Assembly: GCF_000142905.1 (NCBI RefSeq)
Contig: NW_013657665.1
Location: 549,315 to 574,268 of the forward strand
Length of the DNA: 24,954 nucleotides
Reading direction: 5' to 3'
Origin: Thecamonas trahens ATCC 50062
Taxonomy: Eukaryota > Apusozoa > Apusomonadida > Apusomonadidae
Shown here: one piece after another, positions 17,422-24,954 of the stretch
How the letters are laid out: every line of letters starts with the position of its first letter
How positions within the stretch are numbered: position 1 is the first letter of the stretch
Made by a program: the position numbers and the translations under genes
Notes under the pieces: generated by a model
What the model saw: the letters and a program-made list of their open reading frames with translations, nothing else
Database searches by the model: none
Told to the model about the DNA's origin: nothing

Positions 17422-20400
17422 CTAGCTGCGGATGTCGTCGTGACTTTTGCATGCACAGGCGACCATGGCGCGCTGGCGCGAGCCCAGCTTGTGGCTGGAG
17501 TGGCACTCCTTGCGGCAGGTAAAGCAAACGGCTACGCCGCAGTCGAGACATGGATAGGTATCGGTGATGACGTCCGGGCTTGGCCCGGTGGCCGAGTAGG
17601 TGCAGCGGCCTGCGCGGGTGGCGTCGCGGATGGCGCGGCGTTTGGCGGCAGCCTCTTTTTTCAGCCGCTGCTCGCGGAGGAGGCGCGGGTCGATGAACGA
17701 GCCAGAGCGCGAGAGCATTGACGAGGAGGCCAGCGCGTTGGCCGGCAGCTTGAGGCCCCACCAGACCGGGAACCGGACGTGGAACAAAGTTTCATCGTCG
17801 AGGGCAGCGACACGCCATTGAGGCGAGATGCCTGCAAGCGGGGACTCGAACGCAGGTGGGGGAAGCGGAGTAGCAAAGAGGATGGTCCGCTCAAGGCTCG
17901 ACGGCCGGTCGTAGGGAGAGGCATCGAGGTAGGCGTCGATGGTGTTGATGACTTGGTCGAGCATGGCCGGTGGCGCCTCGCGGCCAACGCAGAGGTAGAC
18001 GGCGGCAACGGCGTCGAGGAGGTACATGTCGCGGGGGCGTCGAGGGCCGATGGGTAGACCATGTCTGAGGGCGCGACGGTGAGGTAGCCCTTGCCGAGCG
18101 AAAAGGCGAAGAGCCGGAGGTGGCGCTTGTCCGTCGACGACGCCACGTCGCGGGCATAGTCTAGGTCACCGGGATCGAGTCGGGGCGAGAGGTAGGAGCA
18201 AAAGAGCGAGAGGCCGTCGGGATCCTCTGAACCCTCGATGAGCTCGAACCACGGTTGGCGGGAGGCTGCATCGGGTGTAGGATTGAAGAGGTCGGAGAGG
18301 CGGTCGAGAAGCGAGACGGCGACGGCGTGCTCGGCGTCTGTTGCGCCACGGCCGGACCAGAGAAAGGCGCCACCTGTTCCCGGGCCCGGAGTAGGAGGCA
18401 CGCCCTCGATAGACGACTCGGACTGCATGCACGGATCGTAGAGGAGAAAAGTGTCTGCTGAGGTGAGCGAAGCTGCCGAGGCGGCGACCTGGTGGACGGC
18501 GACGTTGTACTCGTTAAAGCCGGAGAGGCGGAAGAGTCGGGCAGACGGGTCCATGGCAGGGGTGGCAAAGCGGAGGTCGGGCCGCTCTTCAAGAAGCGGG
18601 GCGCGATGTGCAAAGGGAAGGGCGGCCGATGCGTGGCCGTGGTGGACAGTGATAAAGCCGCGGAAGAGCGACCGGAGCGCCGGCGGCTCGGCGCCCTGGT
18701 CAACCTGCAGGAGTACCGGATTGAGGCCCGAGTCGGAGAGGGTGGCCCAGACGGGCGAGTGCTTGAAGGAAAGCCAGAGCTTGCGTGGGGCATACATGCC
18801 CATCCAAAAGAAGACCACACAGCCCTTGCCGACCGAGAGGCTGGCTGCCGGAGCGACGTCAACAAGGCCTTTGGGCAGCGACTCGTAGTAGTAAATGACG
18901 ATGACGGCGTCAGCGTCGAAAAAGTGGCCGTCCGAAGCGGCCGGCTCGGGGAGAGCAAACGGGTAGGCGTCGTCCTCCATGATCATGACCGAAAGCATGC
19001 CTGGGACCTGGTCCGGATCAAGGTTAAGTGCGGCGACAGCCTGGGCCTTGGTTGTGGCCGCGGATGGTCCGAGGGCATCAGCAGCGGCGGGGCGGGCGTT
19101 GTACATGTCGGCAGCAACGTTGATGGAGCGCGGGGTTACCGAGGCGACACAGTCTGACGCCTTTTCGCCACGGGCGATCTTGGCGGCGTCAGGATCACGC
19201 GGGCGGAGGGTCGAGAGGCTCCCAGTCTCCCAGTCGGCAAAGTGCTGGGTGAAGAGGTACGGCTCGGTGCCAGGCGTGATCTTGACAACGGCGGCCCAGG
19301 AGGGGCGGTCGACGGTGGACGACGCGGACGGATTCCCCTCGCGGAGCAGATGCTCTGCGCAAGAGATCGCTGTCTTGCGGAGGAGCGGGGCGACGTCGGA
19401 GCCGATCCAAACAAAGACAAGGCCGGTGGAGCCGGTGTCAATGAGGATGACGGCCGACGGGGTGAGGAGAGCCCGGGTGAGCGGGAGCTCGATGGCAGTG
19501 AGCTCGAGCTCGGACGACGACGAGACAACAACGCAGCAGGCAACGGGGGTGTAGACAAAGGACTTCCAGTCTACAAAAGCCGGAGCGCGGCTCGGGATCG
19601 ACGGTGGCGGCGAACGGGAAGTGTATGCGCGCTTGGCGTCGGGCAGCAGTGTCCGCATAAAGGTGATGTAGTCGGGCGTACTTGGGTCCGAGACTGGGAC
19701 CAGAGTGACGTCGACGCGCAGGGAGCGGGTAAAGTCGAGGGCGCGGCCACGTGCCTTGATGGACGAAGCAGGGCCGTTGTACTGGAAGACGGAGCCGTCA
19801 GAGTCGACAAGAACAAAGACGTCGGTGGTGTTGAGAGACGAGGCGTGTGCGAGGACACGGACGATGGGCGCGGCACTTGGCTTGGACGGGACGAGGTAGA
19901 GGGCGCAGTCGTCGTTGACGTAGTCGAGGGCGACGGGTGGCTCGATGAGCGGGTGATCGTCGGTGGCGGTGGAGGCACGGCGCAGGGCAGCAAGCTCGCG
20001 CATTGACTTGGCGCCAGGCAACAAGTCGTCCGAGGTAGGAAGCTTGGACGATCCGGTCAGTTCGCGGTTAAGAGTGGTGATGTCCTCAAGCTTGACCGGC
20101 AACGGTGGTAGGGTGTCTGGACCATCAGGGAGAGCCTTGTACAGCCGGCTCCGCTCCTTGAGCAGCCACATGACAAGCGACTCGTAGTCATCGAGAGCCT
20201 TGGCCATGGTGGCTTCTGTCTGCGATGGATCGGCGCGGGCACGCGATGTAGCATCGGCCACCTTGGCCAGAGCGTCGTTGAGCGAGCGCTTGAGGGCGGC
20301 GTTCTGTGTCTTGAGCGAGGCAATAGTAGCAGTTGCAGTAGCCAGCTCTGCCTTGGCCGCCTGCGATGATGCGATAGCTGACTCGAGCGCCGACTTTGCC

Positions 20401-20754
20401 AGATAGTACCGTTTGCGAAGCTTGAGAAACTTGGCCTCTGCCCCATGGGCCAGCTCCAGATAGCGGTCCTTCTTGGCAAGCAGTTCCTCGGCAGCAGCTG
20501 TAGCGGGAGTGAGTGAGTGAGGGTGGGTGGGTGGGTGGGGTGGGGGGGGGGGGGGGCGCAGGGGGGGGCAGGGGGAGGGACGTACCTTTAAGGCGGCGGT
20601 TAGAGTCGGTCTTCTTGGCCAGCTTGCGCTCGAGCTGTGCGGTGAGGCGGGCACGAGCGGCGGCGTCTGTGGTGAGCTGGTGGAGCATGGCGCGCAGTTG
20701 GGCGGGGGTGGCGTCCTTGAGGGTGGGGCTGTGGGCGGGGGCGGGGGTGGCCAT
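17422..20754 (-). CDS. Villin/gelsolin-like actin-binding protein with N-terminal coiled coil and C-terminal UBR-box-like zinc finger
   Basis: Two exons: 20754-20586 and 20497-17422, about 1,081 residues allowing one extra base at 18033-18037. The ATG at 20754 has G at -3 and +4. Residues about 35-180 are a charged, Ala-rich coiled coil that continues across the intron. Gelsolin-type repeats follow from about 245 to 920. Clear blocks are VFVLVDSDGSVFQYNG (283-298), ILIDTGSTGLVFVWIGSD (407-424), VIYYYESL to VVFFWMG with a villin-like FRGFITVHHG (589-677), RLFRLSGFNEYN to AFLWSGRG (710-774), and DMYLLDAVAAVYLCVG (about 880-895). These fit actin severing, capping or bundling. No villin headpiece is seen. 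Instead residues 1022-1073 carry C-x17-C-x2-C-x4-C-x2-C-x3-CH-x2-H-x11-C-x-C, matching the UBR-box pattern of N-degron ubiquitin ligases. The fusion is unusual. It lies 82 bp downstream of MAT2B on the same strand. Confidence 0.87.
18033..18037 (-). other. Frame break at C5 run (sense strand) in the villin-like gene
   Basis: The upstream frame reads DMVYPSALDAP and the downstream frame reads RDMYLLDAVAAVYLCVG. One additional C joins them into an ordinary last gelsolin repeat. Confidence 0.82.
20498..20585 (-). other. Spliceosomal intron (88 nt) in the villin-like gene
   Basis: The donor is AAAG|GTACGT and the acceptor is CGCTACAG|CTGCTG; removing the intron joins NRRLK to AAAEELLAKKDRYL in frame within one coiled coil. 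The intron is extremely C-rich in the sense strand (C15 at 20556-20542 and C8 at 20568-20561), followed by repeated CTCAC units that could serve as branch points about 10-25 nt before the acceptor. It is the only intron I can support in the window. Confidence 0.92.
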
Positions 20755-20836
20755 GGCCCGCGTGGGGGTGGGTTGTCAGGTGGCGGCGGTTTGGTGGTTT
20801 GGCGGCCGCTGGCCGGTCCTCGGCTGCCAGCCAACA

Positions 20837-21835
20837 TCAGGACAGATCGGCGGTGGCGGTGGTGGCGGGGCGGCGGAAATCGGATGCAAAGGGCTGTAGC
20901 GCGGCTGTGAGGCCATCAATGAGCGGGGTGGAAAGGTCAGCTAGGTCGGCGGCGTTGAGTAGCGCGAGAAGGCGGGCGCAGGAGAGCTGTGCGTTCTGCG
21001 GCCGAGGAGCGCCAGGAGGCGGGTTCGGGTTGGGAGCGATGAGCGCGATGTGGCTCTCGGCGAGGCCCAAGATGTCCAGCATGAGGAGTGCGACCTTGTA
21101 CTTGGTCGTCTGCTCGGAGCCGGAAAAGTGGAGGGTGCCAGCGAGGTCGGCGACGGGCAGAGCGAGGAGGGCGGCGATGACGCGAGCGACGTCGTCGACA
21201 TGGGTGGGGAAGCGGGCGGCCCAATTGTCGATGAGCAGCGGTCTGGTGTCATGCTCAAGGTCGCGGAGCGGCTCAGCGATGGCGGTGAGAGCCGACTCTC
21301 CGAGCGACTCGATCGAGCCGTAGAGGATGGGGACGCGGAGAATGGTGGCGCACTCGGGAGCGGCGAGGCGGACCGCATCCTCACCGGCTGCCTTGGAAAC
21401 GCCGTAGTCGTTGAGCGGGGCCGGCGTAGCATCTTCGGCGTACGGCGGATTCGAGCCCGGAAAGACGTAGTCGGTGGAGATGTACAGCAGCCAGGCACCC
21501 GAGGCGGCAGCATGCTCGGCCAGAGCCCGCGGGAGCTCGACATTGAAGGCGGCGAGGCGGTCCGGGTCCTTGCATGCATCTGGACGACGCTCTGCAGCAA
21601 GATGCAGGATGGCGTGCGGGGCGACGTCGGCCAAAAGTGCGGTGCGAGCATCCGGATCGGTCAGATCGGCCTTGTGCCAGGTGACCGAGGGGAAGGGCGA
21701 GTCGCCCGGCGCGGGCACGCGCGACCAGCCGGTGGCCGCCACAGCGTGGGGGGAGGAGGCGAGAGCGGCGACGACGGCCCGACCTAGAAGACCAGTGGCG
21801 CCGGTGACAAGCACGGTCTTGCCAGGAGAATCCAT
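20837..21835 (-). CDS. MAT2B: Methionine adenosyltransferase 2 subunit beta (RmlD-type SDR)
   Basis: The 332-residue protein is the regulatory, NADP-binding subunit that associates with the catalytic methionine adenosyltransferase and modulates S-adenosylmethionine synthesis. It has the extended short-chain dehydrogenase fold. The Rossmann motif is GATGLLG at residues 12-18, and the YxxxK pair is Y144/K148 in DYGVSK. Blocks typical of MAT2B rather than of bacterial dTDP-rhamnose reductases are AAERRPD (80-86), ISTDYVFPGSNPPY (119-132), RFPTHVDDVA (208-217), FSGSEQTTKY (237-246) and RPQNAQLSC (278-286). Its length is close to that of human MAT2B (about 334). The ATG at 21835 has G at -3 and +4; the open frame upstream starts only with TTG at 21943 and is Pro/Thr-rich. 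The gene is intron-free. The relevant catalytic subunit gene is not in this window. Confidence 0.93.
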   Translation of the reverse strand: MDSPGKTVLVTGATGLLGRAVVAALASSPHAVAATGWSRVPAPGDSPFPSVTWHKADLTDPDARTALLADVAPHAILHLAAERRPDACKDPDRLAAFNVELPRALAEHAAASGAWLLYISTDYVFPGSNPPYAEDATPAPLNDYGVSKAAGEDAVRLAAPECATILRVPILYGSIESLGESALTAIAEPLRDLEHDTRPLLIDNWAARFPTHVDDVARVIAALLALPVADLAGTLHFSGSEQTTKYKVALLMLDILGLAESHIALIAPNPNPPPGAPRPQNAQLSCARLLALLNAADLADLSTPLIDGLTAALQPFASDFRRPATTATADLS

Positions 21836-22431
21836 GTCGAGGCGGCGTGGGGTCGGGGTTGCGGAGTGGGGTGGGGTCGGGTACGGGCAGGCTGTGACAC
21901 ATGTGGTCCGGGCTGGTTGGTTTGCGATCACAGGAACGCTCAAGGTTTATCGGTGGGTGCGGGCTTGGGGGCCAGGATTGGGGCCAGGAAGGTTGCGGCG
22001 GGTGCGAGTGCGGCGCGGCGCGGGTTGGGAAGCATCTCTTGATGACGGTGGGCTGATTGGAGAGGTGGGCAGCGGCGAATCAAGAGAGACGGGTGACGGT
22101 GAAGGCGATGGCGATGGCGATGGCGATGGCGATGGCGATGGCGATGAAGAGTCCAATCCCGAGTCGGTGGTCGTCGTAGTTGTCGTGGTGGTGTTGTGCG
22201 AGCGCGTGTCCAGGTTGCGGCGGCGGCGGCGGTTGCGGCGTGGCGTGCGCGGGGGGTGGCCGGAGAGCGGCGAGCGCTGCGAGGCAGTCGGCAGGCCTGA
22301 GGCAGGGCCAACTCGACGACGGCGGCGACGGCGGTGGAGCGAGTTCGATCGGGGGCGGCTTGGGGTAGATGGGCTGTGAGGCGAGCTTGCTGTGGTCATG
22401 CGGCGGGCGGATCGCGCTGGAGCGAGGCCAT
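21836..22431. other. Intergenic low-complexity region between MAT2B and the receptor cyclase
   Basis: These 596 bp lie between two genes transcribed leftward and should hold the cyclase 3' UTR and the MAT2B promoter and 5' UTR. The content is simple-sequence rich: a GGCGAT array, GTCGTAGTTGTCGT-like triplets near 22170-22195, and GGCGGC runs near 22218-22236. A 150-codon ATG frame on the minus strand (22399-21947) encodes only Arg runs, Thr runs and Ser-Pro repeats; I do not accept it as a gene, although a small low-complexity protein cannot be excluded. Confidence 0.5.
22104..22145 (+). repeat. Hexanucleotide microsatellite (GGCGAT)7
   Basis: Seven perfect tandem copies of GGCGAT cover 42 bp, with imperfect flanks (GGTGAAGGCGAT on the left, GAAGAG on the right). 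The unit is the same one that encodes the Gly-Asp steps of FG-GAP calcium loops elsewhere in this window, but here it is outside any credible gene. Confidence 0.95.
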
Positions 22432-24954
22432 TCAGATTAGGCGTGGTCCGGTTGAGGGCAGTGCGGGCCAGCGGAGAGACTGGTGAGCGGGTCCGCGGGG
22501 GCGCGAGTCGGAACGCGAGAGGGTGTCAACTTCGCCGCAGCTGGACGAGGCATCGACAAGGAGCTGCGAGACAGCGAGCTCGCTCGACTCGCCACTGGCA
22601 TACGGGTAGAGGGCACTCGGACCCAGATCGTCGGCCGACTTGGCGCGCGGAGTCGGCGGCGCGTTCGGCGAGCGTGGAGTGAGCAAGCTGGAGTACTTGC
22701 TCTTGCGGCGGTGCCGGGCAATCATGGCACCAGAATACGGGCGGTCGAGTGAGGAGCCGGCGGCAGTAGGAGATATCTGTGAGTACGGGGCCGGGACCAG
22801 GTCTGAGCTGATCTCGATCTCGAGCTGATTGAACCGGGCGAGCGGATCAGCCGACGCCGCTCCGGGCGCAAGATCTGAGTGCGAGCGGTCGCGGGCGGTG
22901 GTCGGCGCCGACGACGACGACAGAGCCGACGATGACATTGACATTGAGCTTGACTTGGCGCCAACGTCGCGCATAATTCGCGACATGCCGCGCAGATTCG
23001 GGCTGCAACCCCGACGGGCCGAGAGGCCCGGGATGTCGGCCTCGTAAAGCTCATACTCGCGAAGAGCGAGGTGGCCGCGGGTGGAGCCACAGGAGTAGCG
23101 GCCGAGGCGAGTAAAGGTGAGCGACGAGCCAGCACAAGCGGCCACGGTCGCTGCATCAACCACAACCTGGCCGCCAGAGCCCGCGTCGCCCACCGATTGC
23201 GCGTCGAGCATGTCGGGGCCCTCGTAGGTGAACCGCTGGGTTCGCTCAACAAAGACTCGGGTCGGTTCGGCCATGGCGATGCCAATCCGGACGCGGAGGC
23301 CGCGCCAGACTGTGTCGGGCCCGTCGTTGGAGACAACGCGATTGTCGCCCAAAATGGGCGCAGGCCAGTCTACAGCCATCAGCTCGGTCTGAAGAGTGAC
23401 GGCAGCGGCGACTGCGGCCTGAGGTTGTTGGAAGACAACCACAAACGAGTCGCCCTCTGTGCGGACCTCGTAGCCACCAAAGCGGCCGAGAACGTGGCGG
23501 AAGACATCGTTGTGGGCGTCGATGGCGGTCACCATGGCTTCCGGATACGCCTCCCACAGGTAGGTGGAGCTCTGGACGTCCGAGATAAAGACAGCGAGGT
23601 GGCCACTTGGGGCCAGAGCCTCCTCGGCCGCCATCTTGTGGGCGAGGTAGGCGGCATGGGCGCGGCGCTTGCGGAGGCGGAGGCAGAGACCAAAGACGGT
23701 GGCGAGGACAATGCAAGCGCCGAACGACGAGGCAGTGATGGCAACAACCACCGGATCTCGGACGCCCGGTGTAGTGGTTCGGGCTGTGACGCACAGGCCG
23801 GCGCCGCCACACACGCCACAAGCATCAAGTACAACGCCAGAGTTGGGCACAGCGTCGCAGCCGGCACAGCTTGTGGCGTTACCGTAGCACACGCCACAGA
23901 CATCGGCAAAGCGGCCGCCGCCGAAACACACGCCACATGCGTCTTTGGCAGCGTTGCCGCCAAAGCAAACAGCGCAGTCGTCACGATCGACATTGCCGCC
24001 GCCGCACACGCCACAGCTGTCCTTGCGGGCGTCGCCGCCGTAGCAGTCGCCACATGAGTCAATGAAGGCAGAGAGCGGAAGACCGGTGCTGCCTCCCACA
24101 CACATACCGCATGCGTTGAGCACTGCACTTCCACCACACACACCAGCGCAGTCAACAGCGGCATCAGGGGCGATGGTCTCATCGCACGAGATGACGCACG
24201 ACGAGCCGTTGCCAGCACACACACCACAAGCGTCGACAATACCGCCGAGACCATCGCATCCGGCGCAACTCGAGCCGTCACCGTTGCAGACGCCGCAAAC
24301 GTCGGTGGTTTGCGTGCCGCAGCCTTCGCAGCGTGCAAAGCAGTCGCCGCAAGCATCCAGGTGCATGCGTGGTGGGCGTCCTGTGGTTCCGCCGACGCAC
24401 ACCCCGCACTCGTCGATGGTCGCATTTCCATTGCACACGCCAGCGCAGTCAAAGACGACAGGAACCGCGGACGAGTTGTCGCAGGTGGCGATGCACGAGC
24501 CGACGGCCGAGCCGCCGCACACGCCACAGGCGTCGAAATGGGCGCCGCCGAGCGGGATTGGCACGCCGTCGCAGCCGAGGCAACTGCTGCCATCACCATC
24601 GCACTCGCCGCACACATCCGGCACGGCGCCCGAGTTGGGCACGCCGTCGCATCCGGTACACGTCGAATTGTCGCCGAAGCACATCCCGCACGCATCGAGG
24701 TCGGCGCCGGAGCCAAAACATACGCCGCATGGATCGAGATCAGCGTTGCTGCCAAAGCACACACCGCAGGCGTCGCGGTCCGAGTTAGCGACGTGGCCAG
24801 AGGCCGGACCGGAGCAAATCCCGCAATCGTCACGGGTGTCTTGCGGATCGCATGGTGAGGTTGGGGGCGAGGGGGAGGGAGGTGGGGGCGAGGGTGGGGG
24901 CGGTGAGGGTGGTGGTGGCGGTGAGGGCGGTGGCGGGGGAAAGGGCGGCGGGGA
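22432..24954 (-). CDS. Receptor-type class III nucleotidyl cyclase with Cys-rich ectodomain, 5' partial
   Basis: The frame is open from the window end to a stop at 22434-22432, giving 840 visible residues; the start and any signal peptide are missing. The order is as follows. A Pro/Ser-rich linker spans about 24954-24843. About 345 residues of CGVCxGN/GCDGVPNSG-type Cys-rich repeats follow, reaching to about 23790. One membrane helix (VVVAITASSFGACIVLATVFG) precedes a basic stop-transfer RLRKRR. Then come a class III cyclase domain (about 23620-23040) and a Ser-rich cytosolic tail. Both metal aspartates are present: FISDVQSSTYLWE (D codon 23578-23580) and TEGDSF (D codon 23449-23451). The usual adenine-reading Lys before TEGD is Arg, and the VNxAxR helix is replaced by DMLDAQSVG, losing the catalytic Asn and Arg. 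It could act as a C1-like half needing a partner, or be a pseudo-cyclase. Confidence 0.87.
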   Translation of the reverse strand, partial: SPPPFPPPPPSPPPPPSPPPPSPPPPSPSPPTSPCDPQDTRDDCGICSGPASGHVANSDRDACGVCFGSNADLDPCGVCFGSGADLDACGMCFGDNSTCTGCDGVPNSGAVPDVCGECDGDGSSCLGCDGVPIPLGGAHFDACGVCGGSAVGSCIATCDNSSAVPVVFDCAGVCNGNATIDECGVCVGGTTGRPPRMHLDACGDCFARCEGCGTQTTDVCGVCNGDGSSCAGCDGLGGIVDACGVCAGNGSSCVISCDETIAPDAAVDCAGVCGGSAVLNACGMCVGGSTGLPLSAFIDSCGDCYGGDARKDSCGVCGGGNVDRDDCAVCFGGNAAKDACGVCFGGGRFADVCGVCYGNATSCAGCDAVPNSGVVLDACGVCGGAGLCVTARTTTPGVRDPVVVAITASSFGACIVLATVFGLCLRLRKRRAHAAYLAHKMAAEEALAPSGHLAVFISDVQSSTYLWEAYPEAMVTAIDAHNDVFRHVLGRFGGYEVRTEGDSFVVVFQQPQAAVAAAVTLQTELMAVDWPAPILGDNRVVSNDGPDTVWRGLRVRIGIAMAEPTRVFVERTQRFTYEGPDMLDAQSVGDAGSGGQVVVDAATVAACAGSSLTFTRLGRYSCGSTRGHLALREYELYEADIPGLSARRGCSPNLRGMSRIMRDVGAKSSSMSMSSSALSSSSAPTTARDRSHSDLAPGAASADPLARFNQLEIEISSDLVPAPYSQISPTAAGSSLDRPYSGAMIARHRRKSKYSSLLTPRSPNAPPTPRAKSADDLGPSALYPYASGESSELAVSQLLVDASSSCGEVDTLSRSDSRPRGPAHQSLRWPALPSTGPRLI
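24843..24954 (-). repeat. Pro/Ser-rich low-complexity coding tract
   Basis: On the minus strand this stretch reads as runs of 3-5 Pro separated by single Ser residues, in frame with the cyclase ectodomain. It resembles a rigid extracellular spacer ahead of the Cys-rich repeats. It reaches the window edge, so its full length is unknown. Confidence 0.75.

Noticed and set aside
16858-17721. A 287-codon + strand frame spanning the two convergent 3' ends
   Set aside because: It overlaps the membrane-protein gene in another frame and the villin-like gene in antisense; composition is that of a shadow frame.
22090-22200. A possible CRISPR-like or tandem-repeat array
   Set aside because: It is a 6-bp microsatellite with no spacers, in a eukaryotic context.
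21474-22379. A 301-codon + strand frame with a run of Gly-Asp repeats
   Set aside because: It overlaps the MAT2B coding region in antisense, and the Gly-Asp run is just the GGCGAT microsatellite. No real domain is seen.
21947-22399. A 150-codon minus-strand ATG frame between the cyclase and MAT2B
   Set aside because: It is composed almost wholly of Arg, Thr and Ser-Pro simple repeats in a microsatellite-rich spacer, so coding potential cannot be distinguished from repeat sequence.

Overview
The window looks like nuclear DNA of a GC-rich, gene-dense unicellular eukaryote. Supporting evidence is a clean GT-AG intron, villin/gelsolin and MAT2B homologues, and large signal-peptide-bearing surface proteins built from FG-GAP, beta-helix and Cys-rich repeats. 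This combination recalls apusomonads such as Thecamonas; that placement is an inference from memory, not a database result. Genes sit on both strands, are almost intron-free, and are separated by 11-600 bp. High GC content and strong codon bias produce very long antisense shadow ORFs.

Layout. 2-1003 (+): 3' end of an unrecognised protein with one predicted membrane helix. 990-1685 (-): AlkB-family dioxygenase, tail-to-tail overlapping the first gene by 14 bp. 1819-8396 (-): a roughly 2,190-residue receptor-like protein with signal peptide, at least 16 FG-GAP/VCBS calcium loops, a Pmp-like beta-helix, a Cys-rich stalk and about nine membrane helices. 8397-8855: divergent intergenic region with a long C tract. 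8856-15356 (+): a 2,166-residue protein of unknown function with an MG2-like part. 15504-17410 (+): a membrane protein with about eight helices. 17422-20754 (-): a villin/gelsolin-like protein with an N-terminal coiled coil, one 88-nt intron and a C-terminal UBR-box-like zinc finger. 20837-21835 (-): MAT2B. 21836-22431: low-complexity spacer with a GGCGAT microsatellite. 22432-24954 (-): a receptor-type class III nucleotidyl cyclase, truncated by the window end.

Three genes are interrupted by six single-base frame breaks. Every break lies at a homopolymer of 4-6 bases and is healed by one extra base of the same kind, and the encoded domains continue smoothly across it. The simplest reading is homopolymer under-calling in the assembly, so these genes are treated here as intact.

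The genes do not form an obvious pathway. Two of the largest encode presumed plasma-membrane receptors. The most notable items are the gelsolin/UBR-box fusion and the cyclase domain that keeps its metal ligands but lacks the residues for base recognition and transition-state stabilisation.
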